Source of the DNA: Homoserinibacter gongjuensis
GTDB lineage: Bacteria; Actinomycetota; Actinomycetes; Actinomycetales; Microbacteriaceae
NCBI RefSeq assembly: GCF_030161875.1
Contig: NZ_BSVA01000001.1
Coordinates: 1,612,001 to 1,676,000 of the forward strand
Length of the DNA: 64,000 nt
Direction of reading: 5' to 3'
The notes under the pieces were generated by a model, which was not told where the DNA came from, did no database searches, and saw only the letters and a list, made by a program, of their open reading frames with translations. The position numbers and the translations under genes were made by a program. Below are positions 9,574 through 18,451 of this stretch, in pieces; position 1 is the stretch's first letter; each line of letters begins with the position of its first letter.

Positions 9574-9996
9574 TCAGCCCTCGAGCGCCTCGGCCTTGAT
9601 CGACTCGATCGCCTTGGTGAAGCCCCCGCTCGTGAGCGAGGAGCCGGCGACGCGCGAGACGTCGAGGGTGTCGATGTCCTTGCCGACGATGACGTCGGAG
9701 ATGCCGCCGGCGAACTTCTGCTGGAAGCCCTTCGCCTGCGGGTCGTCGGCCTCGGGGGTCACGGTGACGGCGGTGACGGCGTCGTCCTTCAAGGTGAGCT
9801 CGACCTTGACCGACTGCTCGCCGGCGGGGGAGATGTAGCTGCCCTCGGCGGAGTAGTCGCCATCCGCGTAGGACGCCGAGGTGTCGACCATCGCGTCGGC
9901 GGCTCCACCGGCGCACCCCGCGAGGGTGAGCAGGCCGAGTCCGGCGGTTCCGACGGCCGCCAGACGGGCGGTGGCGAGGCGAGGGGAGGTCGTCAT
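9574..9996 (-). CDS. FMN-binding domain lipoprotein
   Basis: 140 residues. A lipoprotein signal ends in LLTLAGC, so the mature protein should be anchored outside the membrane by about Cys25. The rest is a compact FMN-binding domain with DGDYSAEGSYISPAGEQSVKV and a C-terminal RVAGSSLTSGGFTKAIESI. The AGSS element corresponds to the SGA[S/T] flavinylation site, its last serine being the expected FMN acceptor. It is first in an operon with apbE and the membrane oxidoreductase. Expected role: terminal one-electron carrier of an extracytoplasmic flavin chain (inference). Confidence 0.85.
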   Translation of the reverse strand: MTTSPRLATARLAAVGTAGLGLLTLAGCAGGAADAMVDTSASYADGDYSAEGSYISPAGEQSVKVELTLKDDAVTAVTVTPEADDPQAKGFQQKFAGGISDVIVGKDIDTLDVSRVAGSSLTSGGFTKAIESIKAEALEG

Positions 9997-10125
9997 GCGG
10001 TTCAGAATGTCAGCGAATCCTTGGTCGCGGCTGGCAATCTCCATGATTCCGCATGGACCGTGTCGTCGTCGGCGATACGCTCCGAGATAACGACTTCGTA
10101 ACCGGCGCATCCGCATCTTGCGCGA

Positions 10126-10154
10126 TGTTTGTTCGTACGCTTTACTAACAAACA
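10126..10154. promoter_or_regulatory. ROK-regulator operator overlapping its own start codon
   Basis: TGTTTGTT, thirteen bases, AACAAACA: a perfect 8-bp inverted repeat whose last base is the A of the regulator ATG at 10154. The T-rich/A-rich arms resemble NagC/Mlc-type (ROK) operators, which points to autorepression. Confidence 0.7.
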
Positions 10155-11302
10155 TGCCCGCACCCGAAGCGCAGCGCAGCGCTCTCCGTGCCCTTCGCCC
10201 CTCGGCGAAGGTGCTCCCCGAGCACGCGCGTCGTCACAACCGCTCGCTGGTGCTGCAGAACCTCTACCGCGGCGGCCTCCAGAGCCGCGCCGACCTGGCC
10301 CGCGAGACCGGCCTCACGCGCGTCACGATCTCCGATCTGGTCGCCGAGCTCATCGCCGACGGCCTCGTCGTCGAGACCGGGCAGCGCGACGAGGGTCGCC
10401 CGGGCAAGCCCGCGATCCTGCTCGACATCAACCGTGAGGGCTACCGCATCATCGGCGTCGACCTCTCCGACGCGGGTGTGTTCCGGGGTGCCGTGCTCGA
10501 CATCGACGGCCAGGTCGTCACCCGCAGCGAGCTCGCGACCGATGGGGCCGAGGGCGCCGAGGTCACCGCGATCCTCGTGCAGCTCGTGCGCGACCTCGTG
10601 GCGTCGGTCGACATCCCGATCCTCGGCATCGGAATCGGCTCGCCCGGCATCGTCGACCTCGCCGGCACCGTGCTCTCCGCCCCCAACCTCGGCTGGACCG
10701 ACGTGGCGCTGCAGGGAATCCTGGAGGCCGCGACCGACCTGCCGGTGCTCGTGGCGAACGACGCCAACGCCGCAGCCCTCGCCGAGCACAGCTTCGGGGA
10801 TGCCATGGGCGACTTCATGGTCATCCGCGTGGGCCGCGGCGTCGGCGCCGGCCTCATCCTGGGCGGGCGTCCCGTCTACGGCAGCCGCTTCGCCGCCGGC
10901 GAGCTCGGCCACGTCGTGGTCGGCACCGACGGTGGCGACCTCTGCGTGTGCGGTAAGCACGGATGCCTCGAGACGTGGCTCTCGGTGCCGCGCCTCACCG
11001 CGGGGCTCGCCGCCGCATCCGATGCCGACGCGCGCGATGCCCTGCTGCGCACCGCGGGTGAGCGTCTCGGCATCGCCCTCGCGCCGGTCGTCGGCGCCCT
11101 CAATCTCGACGAGGTCGTCATCAGCGGCCCCGTCGAACTGCTCGACGGTCCGCTCACCCAGGCGGCCATCGAGACCTTCCGTGCCCGCACGATGGCCGAG
11201 TTCCACGGCGATCTGACGGTACGGATGTCCCACCTCGGCCAGGACATCGTCATGCGCGGCGCCGCCGCCATGGTCCTGTCGGGGAGGCTCGGGGTCTCCT
11301 GA
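10154..11302 (+). CDS. ROK-family transcriptional regulator of the GlcNAc/chitooligosaccharide locus
   Basis: 382 residues. A winged helix at about residues 25-80 (SRADLARETGLTRVTISDLVAEL) precedes a ROK sugar-binding domain with GIGIGSPGIVDLAGTV, VANDANAAALAEHSFG and the zinc motif CVCGKHGCLETW (CxCGxxGCxE). Start chosen at MPAPEAQRS; the frame extends 12 codons further up. It precedes a sugar ABC importer, a GH3 glycosidase, a ROK kinase and nagB, so it is the likely NagC-like repressor of that operon, released by GlcNAc-type ligands (inference from context). A palindromic operator overlaps its start. Confidence 0.88.
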   Translation: MPAPEAQRSALRALRPSAKVLPEHARRHNRSLVLQNLYRGGLQSRADLARETGLTRVTISDLVAELIADGLVVETGQRDEGRPGKPAILLDINREGYRIIGVDLSDAGVFRGAVLDIDGQVVTRSELATDGAEGAEVTAILVQLVRDLVASVDIPILGIGIGSPGIVDLAGTVLSAPNLGWTDVALQGILEAATDLPVLVANDANAAALAEHSFGDAMGDFMVIRVGRGVGAGLILGGRPVYGSRFAAGELGHVVVGTDGGDLCVCGKHGCLETWLSVPRLTAGLAAASDADARDALLRTAGERLGIALAPVVGALNLDEVVISGPVELLDGPLTQAAIETFRARTMAEFHGDLTVRMSHLGQDIVMRGAAAMVLSGRLGVS

Positions 11303-11380
11303 CCCGATCAACGCAACATCCCTGCACCATGCGGTGTCGCCACCCGGCAACAGCGCAATTCAATGAAGAAGGAAGCACCA

Positions 11381-12681
11381 ATGAAGCGAAAGATCGCAAG
11401 CATCGCCGCGGCGACTGCTGCGCTCGTCGTCCTCGCGGGCTGCTCGACCCCGTCGGAAGCCCCGAACCCGGACGACGCCAAGGGCCAGAACATCACCTTT
11501 TGGCTGATGGGGGTGACACCCCGGACACTCTCCGTGACTACCTGAAGACCGAGTACAAGAAGGCGACCGGGGGCACCCTGACCATTGAAGAGCAGGGTTG
11601 GGGTGACGCTCTCGCGAAGCTTCAGACCGCCCTGCCCGATGCCGACAATACTCCCGACGTCACCGAGATCGGCAACACCTGGTCGCCGACGTTCACCAAC
11701 GTCGGCGCCTTCAGCGACATCTCCGACATGTACGACGAGCTCGGGGGCGACAAGCTGCTGACGTCGTTCGTCGACGTGGGCAAGGTCGACGGCAAGAACT
11801 ACGCGCTTCCGTACTACTTCGGATCGCGCTACGTGTTCTACCGCAAGGACCTCTACGCCGCTGCCGGTGTCGAGGTGCCGACGACCCTGCCGCAGCTCAC
11901 CGAGATCGCGCAGAAGCTGCACAACGACTCGACGTCCGGGTTCTACCTCGGCGGCGAGGACTGGCGCAACGGCGTCTCGTGGATCTTCGCCTATGGCGGA
12001 GACCTCGCGAAGCAGGACGGCGACCAGTGGAAGTCGAGCCTCTCCGACCCGAAGTCGATCGAGGGACTCGAGGCGCTGCAGGAGCTCTACACCTCGGCGT
12101 CGAACGCTCCCGTCACGGAGGCCGACAGCACCCCGTGGGTGAACATCAACACCCAGCCCGAGGCCGCAGGCCCCGAGGCCGCCACGATCATCGCACCCGG
12201 ATGGGCGCACTGGTCGATCGGCGACCTGGCTCCCGACCCCAAGGACGACACCAAGCAGGTCGCCACGTGGAACGACGAGGTATTCGGTGCCTACGTGCTC
12301 CCCGGTGTCGACGGCGGTGTCGCCCCGGTGTTCGCGGGTGGCTCCAACATCGCGATCTCGGCCTCCTCGAAGAACCAGGCCGGTGCGCGCGAGCTCATGA
12401 AGATCATCTTCAGCAAGGAGTACCAGGAGATGCTCGGGGCGAACGGTCTGGGACCTGCCAACTCGGACTACGTCTCGTCGCTCGGTGACGACCAGTTCGC
12501 GAAGGCGCTCATCGAGTCGGCTCTCGGTTCGAAGCTCACCCCGGCCGCCGTCGGCTGGGCGGGCGTCGAGGGCTCCGGCCTGCTCGAGGAGTTCTTCGGC
12601 AAGGTGAACGCGGGCGGCGACGTCGCCTCGCTCGCCGCGGAGTACGACAAGAAGATCGACGAGCTCATCAACAAGAGCTGA
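11381..12681 (+). CDS. Extracellular sugar-binding lipoprotein of an ABC importer (one frameshift)
   Basis: A family-1 solute-binding protein of about 434 residues. The signal peptide ends in the lipobox VVLAGC. The mature part has NITFWLMGG, GNTWSPTFTNVGAF, LPYYFGSRYVFYRKDLY and PGWAHWSIGDL. The frame breaks 43 codons in at the G5 run 11509-11513; one more G gives FWLMGGDTPDTLRDYLKTEY. I chose ATG 11381 because AAGGAAG precedes it and the basic signal peptide starts there, though an ATG 18 nt upstream is in frame. Neighbouring amino-sugar genes suggest chitobiose/GlcNAc uptake. Confidence 0.88.
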
Positions 12682-12688
12682 CATCGTC

Positions 12689-12731
12689 TGCCGGTCGGGC
12701 AGCGTGCAGTCGCTGCGCTGCCCGACCGGCA
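12689..12731 (+). terminator. Intercistronic 16-bp hairpin between the sugar-binding protein and permease genes
   Basis: TGCCGGTCGGGCAGCG, an 11-nt loop, then its perfect complement. Such hairpins after binding-protein genes cause partial termination or protect the upstream mRNA, giving more binding protein than permease. It starts 8 nt after the stop codon. Confidence 0.75.
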
Positions 12732-12776
12732 CCCTCTCCACCTCAACCCGAAAGCCCCATGAAGGGAGGATCCCGC

Positions 12777-13739
12777 ATGTCCGCACCCACCCGAACCCCG
12801 GCCCGGGCCCGCATGTCGTCACCGGCACCCGGCCCCCGCATCCAGCCGCGGCGCACGACGGGCGTCCCCTACGTGCTGATCGTGCCGGCCCTCATCGCCC
12901 TCTTGCTGGGCCTCGGGTATCCGCTCATCTGGCAGATCGTCACCTCGTTCCAGAAGTACGGTCTGTCGCAGCAGTTCGGCAAGCCACCGGAGTTCGTCGG
13001 CTTCGACAACTTCGCCAATCTCGTGTGGGACGGCGAGTTCTGGGCGGTGCTCGTGCGCTCCCTGCTGTTCTGCGTCGTCACCGCCGCCGTCACCGTCGTG
13101 ATCGGCGTGCTCATGGCCGTGCTCATGAACGCCGTGGGTCGGACCGTGCGTCTCATCCTGCAGATCTCGATGCTCTTCGCGTGGGCGATGCCGGTCGCGG
13201 CGGCCACCACGGTGTTCATCTGGCTCTTCGACCGCCGTCGCGGGGTCGTCAACTACCTGCTCGATGCGATCCCGGGCGTCGACATGAACCGCTACGACTG
13301 GCTCGGCAACCCGCTCACCTTCTTCTTCGTCGCGAGCGTGCTCATCATCTGGATGTCGGTGCCGTTCGTGTCGTTCGCCATCTACGCGGGTCTCACCCAG
13401 ATCTCCGAGGAGGTCATGGAGGCCGCCCAGATCGACGGCGCGGGTGCGTGGCAGCGCTTCCGTCGAATCATCCTGCCGATGGTGCGCCCCGTGCTCTCCA
13501 TCGTGCTGCTGCTGCAGCTCATCTGGGATCTGCGGGTGTTCGCGCAGATCACCCTGCTCAAGGACGCCGGCTCGAAGTCCGGCGACTTCGACCTGCTCGG
13601 CACCTACATCTACAAGCTCGGCACGGCAACGGGCGACTTCGGTATGGCAAGCGCCGTCTCGATCGTCGTGCTGCTCGTCACCCTCGCCATCAGCTGGGTG
13701 TACGTGCGTGAGCTCATCAAGGAGGATGAGGCACAGTGA
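12777..13739 (+). CDS. Sugar ABC transporter permease (MalF-like)
   Basis: 320 residues with six predicted membrane helices starting at VPYVLIVPALIALLLGLGYP. The conserved cytoplasmic EAA loop is EVMEAAQIDGAGAWQRFRRIILP near residue 220, the contact site for the shared ATPase. The start has GGGAGGA upstream; an in-frame ATG 18 nt earlier has no such site. The gene overlaps the next permease by GTGA. No ATPase gene is in the operon, as is common in actinobacteria, where one MsiK-type ATPase elsewhere serves several sugar importers. Confidence 0.93.
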   Translation: MSAPTRTPARARMSSPAPGPRIQPRRTTGVPYVLIVPALIALLLGLGYPLIWQIVTSFQKYGLSQQFGKPPEFVGFDNFANLVWDGEFWAVLVRSLLFCVVTAAVTVVIGVLMAVLMNAVGRTVRLILQISMLFAWAMPVAAATTVFIWLFDRRRGVVNYLLDAIPGVDMNRYDWLGNPLTFFFVASVLIIWMSVPFVSFAIYAGLTQISEEVMEAAQIDGAGAWQRFRRIILPMVRPVLSIVLLLQLIWDLRVFAQITLLKDAGSKSGDFDLLGTYIYKLGTATGDFGMASAVSIVVLLVTLAISWVYVRELIKEDEAQ

Positions 13740-14578
13740 CCGCCGTCAAGACCGGGCGCATCGCCCTTAGCGCGCTCGCGATCGTGCTCGCGATCGTATG
13801 GATCTTCCCCGTCTACTGGATGGCCAACTCGGCCTTCATCTCCACAGCCGTGCTGCAGCAGTTCACGCCGCACTTCTTCCCCGGTGAGTACTTCACGTTC
13901 GCGAACTTCACCGGCGCGATCTCCGACGGCTCGTTCTTCGGAGCGCTCGGCATGAGCGTCACGATCACGCTCATCGTGGTGGCGGTGTGCCTCGTGTTCG
14001 CGTTCCTCGGTGCGGTGGCCATCAGCCGCTTCAAGTTCCGCGGGCGCAAGAGCTTCGTGCTCGCCCTGCTGCTCATCCAGATGCTGCCGGCAGAGGGTCT
14101 CTTCATCGCGCAGTACAAGATGGTCTCCTCCGTGGGGCTGCTCAACACCGTGCTCGGCGTGAGCGTCATCTACATCGCGGCCGTCATCCCGTTCACGGTG
14201 TGGATGCTGCGCGGCTTCGTCGCGGGCGTGCCCGCCGAGCTCGAGGAGGCCGCCATGGTCGACGGACTCAGCCGCTTCCAGGCCTTCATGCGCATCACGT
14301 TCCCGCTGCTCGCCCCGGGGCTCGTCGCATCCGGTGTCTACGCCTTCCTGCAGGCGTGGAACGAGTTCACGGTCGCGGTCGTGCTGCTGCCCGCCGAGGC
14401 GGCGCAGACCCTGCCGCTCTGGCTGCGTGGTTTCGTGCAGGCCTCGGCCACCCGCGAGACGGACTGGGGCCAGGTGATGGCCGCGTCGACGATCGTCGCG
14501 ATCCCGGTGATCGTGTTCTTCCTCATCGTGCAGGGACGCATGACGAGCGGCCTCGTGGGGGGTGCGGTCAAGGGATGA
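13736..14578 (+). CDS. Sugar ABC transporter permease (MalG-like)
   Basis: 280 residues, six membrane helices. It opens with VWIFPVYWMANSAF, and the EAA loop reads ELEEAAMVDGLSRFQAFMRITFPLLAPG near residue 165. The GTG start overlaps the stop of the first permease, and its own stop overlaps the ATG of the GH3 gene, so permeases and glycosidase are translationally coupled. The two permeases form the channel for the upstream binding protein. Confidence 0.93.
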   Translation: MTAVKTGRIALSALAIVLAIVWIFPVYWMANSAFISTAVLQQFTPHFFPGEYFTFANFTGAISDGSFFGALGMSVTITLIVVAVCLVFAFLGAVAISRFKFRGRKSFVLALLLIQMLPAEGLFIAQYKMVSSVGLLNTVLGVSVIYIAAVIPFTVWMLRGFVAGVPAELEEAAMVDGLSRFQAFMRITFPLLAPGLVASGVYAFLQAWNEFTVAVVLLPAEAAQTLPLWLRGFVQASATRETDWGQVMAASTIVAIPVIVFFLIVQGRMTSGLVGGAVKG

Positions 14579-16041
14579 TTTCGACGGGCTCAATCCGCGA
14601 AGAGCGGATCAGCGCCGCCGCCGCACCCGTGCTGCTGCCCGGCTTCGTGGGTACCGAGCTGCCCGAGTGGCTCGCCGTGCGGCTGCGCGGCGGCCTCGGC
14701 GGGGTGTGTCTCTTCGCCGAGAACATCACCTCGCCCGAACAGCTGCGCGCCCTCACGGCGGCGATCCGCGCGGCCAACCCCCGGGCCCTCATCGCGATCG
14801 ACGAGGAGGGCGGCGACGTCTCGCGCCTGCATGCCGCGACGGGGTCGCCCTACCCGGGCAACGCCGTGCTCGGGCGCATCGACGACACCGAGCTCACGGC
14901 ATCCGTGGGTGCCGCCGTCGCGACCGAGCTGCGCGCCGCGGGCGTCAACCTCAACTTCGCGCCCGACGCCGACATCAACTCCGACCCCGACAACCCCGTC
15001 ATCGGCGTGCGCAGCTTCGGAACGGATGCGGCGCTCGTCGCGCGGCACACCGCCGCGTGGGTGGCCGCTCACGAAGCGCAGGGCGTCGCGGTCAGCGCGA
15101 AGCACTTCCCGGGGCACGGCGACACCTCGGCCGACTCCCACCACGCGCTCCCCGTCGTCGACCTCCCGCTCGACACGCTGCGGTCGCGGGAGCTCGAGCC
15201 CTTCCGCGCCGCGATCGCCGCGGGGGCTCGCACCATCATGTCGAGCCACATCCTGCTGCCGCAGCTCGATGCCGACCAGCCTGCGACCTTCTCGCCGCGG
15301 ATCCTCGGCGAGCTGCTGCGCGGCGCTGTTGACGAAGGCGGCCTGGGTTTCGACGGTGTCGTCGTCTCCGACGCCCTCGACATGGCGGGTGCCTCGGGCG
15401 AGATCGGCATCGCCGCCGCCGCCGTGCGCGCGCTCGCGGGAGGCTGCGACCTGCTCTGCATCGGAACCCGCAACACGGATGCGCAGCTCGCCGAGATCGA
15501 GGCGGCGATCGGCGCGGCTGTCGCATCTGGTGCGCTCGCGGCCGACCGGCTCGCGGATGCCGTGGCACGGGTGAGCGCCCTGAGCGTCTCGCTCGAGCAG
15601 GCGCCGGAGGCCGCGCCTTCGACGTTCGTTCCCGATGCGGCGCGCATCGCATCCGCGTTCGAGGTGCGTGGCGGCGTCGAGGTGCCTGCCGGCGCGCGTC
15701 TCGTGGCTCTCGAGACGACCGCCAACATGGCCGTCGGTGACGTGCCGTGGGGGCTCGCGAGCGCGGGCCTCGCCCCCGAGCGGCTGCGTGAGGGCGACGC
15801 CCTGCCGCCGTCGGACGTGCCCTACCTGATCGTCGGCAAAGACAACCACCGCCGCGGCTGGACGCGCGACCTCATCGACCGTGCGCGCGCCGCACAGCCC
15901 GCGACCGTCGTGATCGACATGGGCTGGCCAGGCGCCGATCGTGCCTACGCTGACATCGCGACCTTCGGGGCCTCGGCGAGCGTGTCGGCGGCGCTGCGCA
16001 CGGTGCTGGACGGCACCGTGCAGGACGGGAGATCACGGTGA
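14575..16041 (+). CDS. Glycoside hydrolase family 3, beta-N-acetylglucosaminidase (NagZ-like)
   Basis: 488 residues. The GH3 N-acetylglucosaminidase signature is KHFPGHGDTSADSHHALPVV, with the catalytic His near residue 189; the aspartate nucleophile is D266 in VVVSDALDM. No signal peptide is present, so it should act in the cytoplasm on imported chitooligosaccharides or on muropeptide GlcNAc-anhydroMurNAc. Its position inside a sugar-importer operon, overlapping the permease upstream and the kinase downstream, favours imported chitobiose. A C-terminal part (about 350-488) extends beyond the barrel, as in two-domain Gram-positive members. Confidence 0.88.
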   Translation: MISTGSIREERISAAAAPVLLPGFVGTELPEWLAVRLRGGLGGVCLFAENITSPEQLRALTAAIRAANPRALIAIDEEGGDVSRLHAATGSPYPGNAVLGRIDDTELTASVGAAVATELRAAGVNLNFAPDADINSDPDNPVIGVRSFGTDAALVARHTAAWVAAHEAQGVAVSAKHFPGHGDTSADSHHALPVVDLPLDTLRSRELEPFRAAIAAGARTIMSSHILLPQLDADQPATFSPRILGELLRGAVDEGGLGFDGVVVSDALDMAGASGEIGIAAAAVRALAGGCDLLCIGTRNTDAQLAEIEAAIGAAVASGALAADRLADAVARVSALSVSLEQAPEAAPSTFVPDAARIASAFEVRGGVEVPAGARLVALETTANMAVGDVPWGLASAGLAPERLREGDALPPSDVPYLIVGKDNHRRGWTRDLIDRARAAQPATVVIDMGWPGADRAYADIATFGASASVSAALRTVLDGTVQDGRSR

Positions 16042-16964
16042 GGCTCGGGCTCGACATCGGCGGCACCAAGACGGATGCCGTCGCGATCGGCGAAGACGGT
16101 CGCGTCGTCGAGACCCTGCGGCTGCCCACGGGCTTCGGCGCCGAGGTCGTGCTGCTGACCGCCGTCTCGGCCGTTGAGCAGCTCGCGCACGCCACCGGAA
16201 TGCCCATCGCCGAGTTCACCTCGATCGGCATCGGCATCCCCGGCGCGGTCGACGCCGACACCGGCCGAGTGAGCCACGCCGTCAACCTGGGCCTCGCCGA
16301 CCTCGAGCTCGGCGGGTTGCTGCGCGATCGCCTCGGACGCCCCGTGCGGGTGGAGAACGACGTCAACGCCGCGGCCCTCGGCGCCTTCCACCTGCAGGGC
16401 CTCGGCTCGGGCCAGTCGATGGCCTACCTCAACCTCGGCACGGGCCTCGCGGCGGGCCTCGTGCTCGGCGGCGAACTGTGGCGCGGCGTGAGCGGCGTCG
16501 CGGGCGAGATCGGGCACATCCCCGTCGACCCCGCCGGTCCCGTCTGCCCGTGCGGGCAGCGCGGCTGCCTCGAGCTGTACGCGTCCGGCTCGGCGGTCGC
16601 GCGGCAGTGGCCGAGCGACGACCCGCTTCCGGTGCGTGCGCTGTTCGATGCTGCAGCATCCGGGGATGCGGTGGCCGCGGCCGTGCGCGATCGCGTGCTG
16701 CAGGGTGCGGCCGAGGCCGCGCGCCTGCTCGTGCTCACGGTCGACGTCGACGATGTGGTGATCGGAGGCGGCATCAGCCGGCTCGGCGAACCGCTCATCG
16801 CGGGGGTGCGCGGCATCATCGCGCGGTGGGAGGCCGACTCGCCCTTCGTCGCCTCGCTGCGACTGGGCGAACGGGTGCGCCTGCTGCCGCCCGACTTCCC
16901 CGCCGCAGCCGTGGGCGCAGCCTTCGTGGGCGACCCCGAAGCGAATGCCGTGGAGGTGGTCTGA
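16038..16964 (+). CDS. ROK-family sugar kinase (probable N-acetylglucosamine kinase)
   Basis: 308 residues with no DNA-binding domain. The ATP-binding DIGGTKTDAVAIG is at residues 5-17, then GIGIPGAVDADTGRV, VENDVNAAALGAF, and the zinc-binding CPCGQRGCLELY. GTG start, overlapping the stop of the GH3 gene. The product likely phosphorylates GlcNAc released by the GH3 enzyme to GlcNAc-6-P, the substrate of NagA and then NagB. Glucose or mannose specificity cannot be excluded from sequence alone. Confidence 0.85.
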   Translation: MRLGLDIGGTKTDAVAIGEDGRVVETLRLPTGFGAEVVLLTAVSAVEQLAHATGMPIAEFTSIGIGIPGAVDADTGRVSHAVNLGLADLELGGLLRDRLGRPVRVENDVNAAALGAFHLQGLGSGQSMAYLNLGTGLAAGLVLGGELWRGVSGVAGEIGHIPVDPAGPVCPCGQRGCLELYASGSAVARQWPSDDPLPVRALFDAAASGDAVAAAVRDRVLQGAAEAARLLVLTVDVDDVVIGGGISRLGEPLIAGVRGIIARWEADSPFVASLRLGERVRLLPPDFPAAAVGAAFVGDPEANAVEVV

Positions 16965-17749
16965 TGGCCGAAGTCGTCATCCTCCCCGGAACGCCGGAAG
17001 AGGCCCGCGTGACCGCGGGCGAACTGGCCGCCGGCCTCATCGCGAGTGTCGTGCAGAGCAAGCCGGATGCCGTGCTGGGCCTCGCCACCGGCTCGACCCC
17101 GCTGCCCATCTGGAGTGCGCTCGCGCGCCTCGACCTCGACTGGTCACGGGTGCGTGGCTTCGCGCTCGACGAGTACGTCGGGCTGCCGGCCGACCATCCC
17201 GAAAGCTACCGCGCGGTCATCACGCGCGAAGTCGTCGACCCCCTCGGCCTCACGCCGTCGCTCGTCCACGTGCCTGGGGACGACGGCGGGCCGATCGCAT
17301 CCGCGGGCGACCGCTACGAGGCTGCGATCCGTGAGGCCGGGGGCGTCGACATCCAGGTGCTCGGCATCGGGCGCACGGGGCACATCGGCTTCAACGAGCC
17401 GGGTTCCTCGTTCGCCTCGCGCACCCGGGTGAAGACGCTGACCGAGGCGACGCGCGCCGACAACGCGCGCTTCTTCGCCTCGGCCGACGAGGTGCCCATG
17501 CACTGCCTCACGCAGGGGCTGGGCACGATCCTCGACGCCCGCGCGCTCGTGCTGCTCGCCTTCGGCGAGGCGAAGGCGGATGCCGTGGCCGGCGCGCTCG
17601 AGGGCCCCGTGTCGGCGTCGCTGCCGGGTTCCGCGATCCAGCTGCATCCCGAGGTCACGGTGCTGCTCGATGAGGCGGCGGCCTCGAAGCTGCGCTTCGC
17701 CGACTACTACCGCTACGCCTGGGACAACCGCCCCGACTGGGCGCGCTGA
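16964..17749 (+). CDS. nagB: Glucosamine-6-phosphate deaminase
   Basis: 261 residues, the usual size. Visible features are LGLATGSTPLPIW, the catalytic aspartate region FALDEYVGLP, the active-site loop GIGRTGHIGFNEPGSSF and the C-terminal SKLRFADYYRYAWDNRP. It converts glucosamine-6-phosphate to fructose-6-phosphate and ammonia, linking amino-sugar breakdown to glycolysis. The ATG overlaps the kinase stop (TGATG). It is last in the operon; a REP-like palindrome follows 14 nt later and may terminate it. Confidence 0.95.
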   Translation: MAEVVILPGTPEEARVTAGELAAGLIASVVQSKPDAVLGLATGSTPLPIWSALARLDLDWSRVRGFALDEYVGLPADHPESYRAVITREVVDPLGLTPSLVHVPGDDGGPIASAGDRYEAAIREAGGVDIQVLGIGRTGHIGFNEPGSSFASRTRVKTLTEATRADNARFFASADEVPMHCLTQGLGTILDARALVLLAFGEAKADAVAGALEGPVSASLPGSAIQLHPEVTVLLDEAAASKLRFADYYRYAWDNRPDWAR

Positions 17750-17762
17750 CGCGCAGAACTCA

Positions 17763-17803
17763 GCTGGTTGAGGAGCCCGCGAAGCGGGCGTCTCGAAACC
17801 AGC
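17763..17803. repeat. REP-like palindrome, copy 3
   Basis: GCTGGTTGAGGAGC, an internal hairpin (CCCGC-GAA-GCGGG), then GTCTCGAAACCAGC. It directly follows nagB between convergent genes. Confidence 0.8.
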
Positions 17804-17848
17804 CCACAGGCACTCACGCCAGGCGCGACCCCGCGTTCCATACGTCGC

Positions 17849-18268
17849 TCAGATCCGTGACGTGCGCACGCGGGCGCGTCTCGTCCTGATCCCTGAGTGC
17901 AGGTAGAGCACGCCCGCCACGAGATACCAGCATGCGTTCAGCACCCATGGTGACGGAGCCGCGACGTAGAGCGGCAGCGTCAGCGCGGCGTTCAGCACTC
18001 CGAGCGACCCCAGCACGAGCGCCGAGCGCGCGCCTCCTGTCATCCGCCACCACGGCCGCGGCGGCGCCACCGCCTCATCGCGGCCGCGGAAGATGCGCAC
18101 CCCCAGCGACAGCGATGCTGTATCCCACGCGAGCAGGGTGGCGACGATAATGGCGTCCGCGACACCGCTGAGGATGACGTTCGCGAGCACGACGCCGAAT
18201 CCATACCAGACCACGACGTAGGCGAGCTTGACCCACACGTTCGTGATCCGCAGCGGCGACGATGTCAT
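17849..18268 (-). CDS. Hypothetical four-helix membrane protein
   Basis: 139 residues from the preferred ATG (MTSSPLRITNVWVKL). About four hydrophobic segments are visible: VKLAYVVVWYGFGVVLANVIL, a helix around IIVATLLAW, ALVLGSLGVLNAALTLPLYV and VLNACWYLVAGVLYL. The C terminus is arginine-rich. No family is recognised and the surroundings give no functional clue. The frame extends upstream through a REP-like element, which is not credible coding sequence. Confidence 0.65.
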   Translation of the reverse strand: MTSSPLRITNVWVKLAYVVVWYGFGVVLANVILSGVADAIIVATLLAWDTASLSLGVRIFRGRDEAVAPPRPWWRMTGGARSALVLGSLGVLNAALTLPLYVAAPSPWVLNACWYLVAGVLYLHSGIRTRRARVRTSRI

Positions 18269-18343
18269 TCGCCCATCCTGGCGCACGCCGAGGTGCTTGG
18301 AGTCGGGAGGCGACATCGATGCTGGGCCGGCTGAGGCGACGGC

Positions 18344-18443
18344 GGTTTCGAGACGCGTGCCGCCTGCGGCGACCCGCTCCTCAACCACCTGGGCTTCAGC
18401 ATCAGCTGGTTGAGGAGCGGCGGAGCCGCGTCTCGAAACCAGC
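18344..18443. repeat. REP-like palindrome, inverted doublet (copies 4 and 5)
   Basis: The left copy at 18344-18389 runs GGTTTCGAGACGC...GCTCCTCAACCACC. The right copy at 18405-18443 runs GCTGGTTGAGGAGC...GTCTCGAAACCAGC. The head-to-head pair 15 bp apart has the arrangement of REPIN doublets. It lies upstream of the membrane protein gene and just downstream of nagA. Confidence 0.8.
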
Positions 18444-18451
18444 GCCACGCA

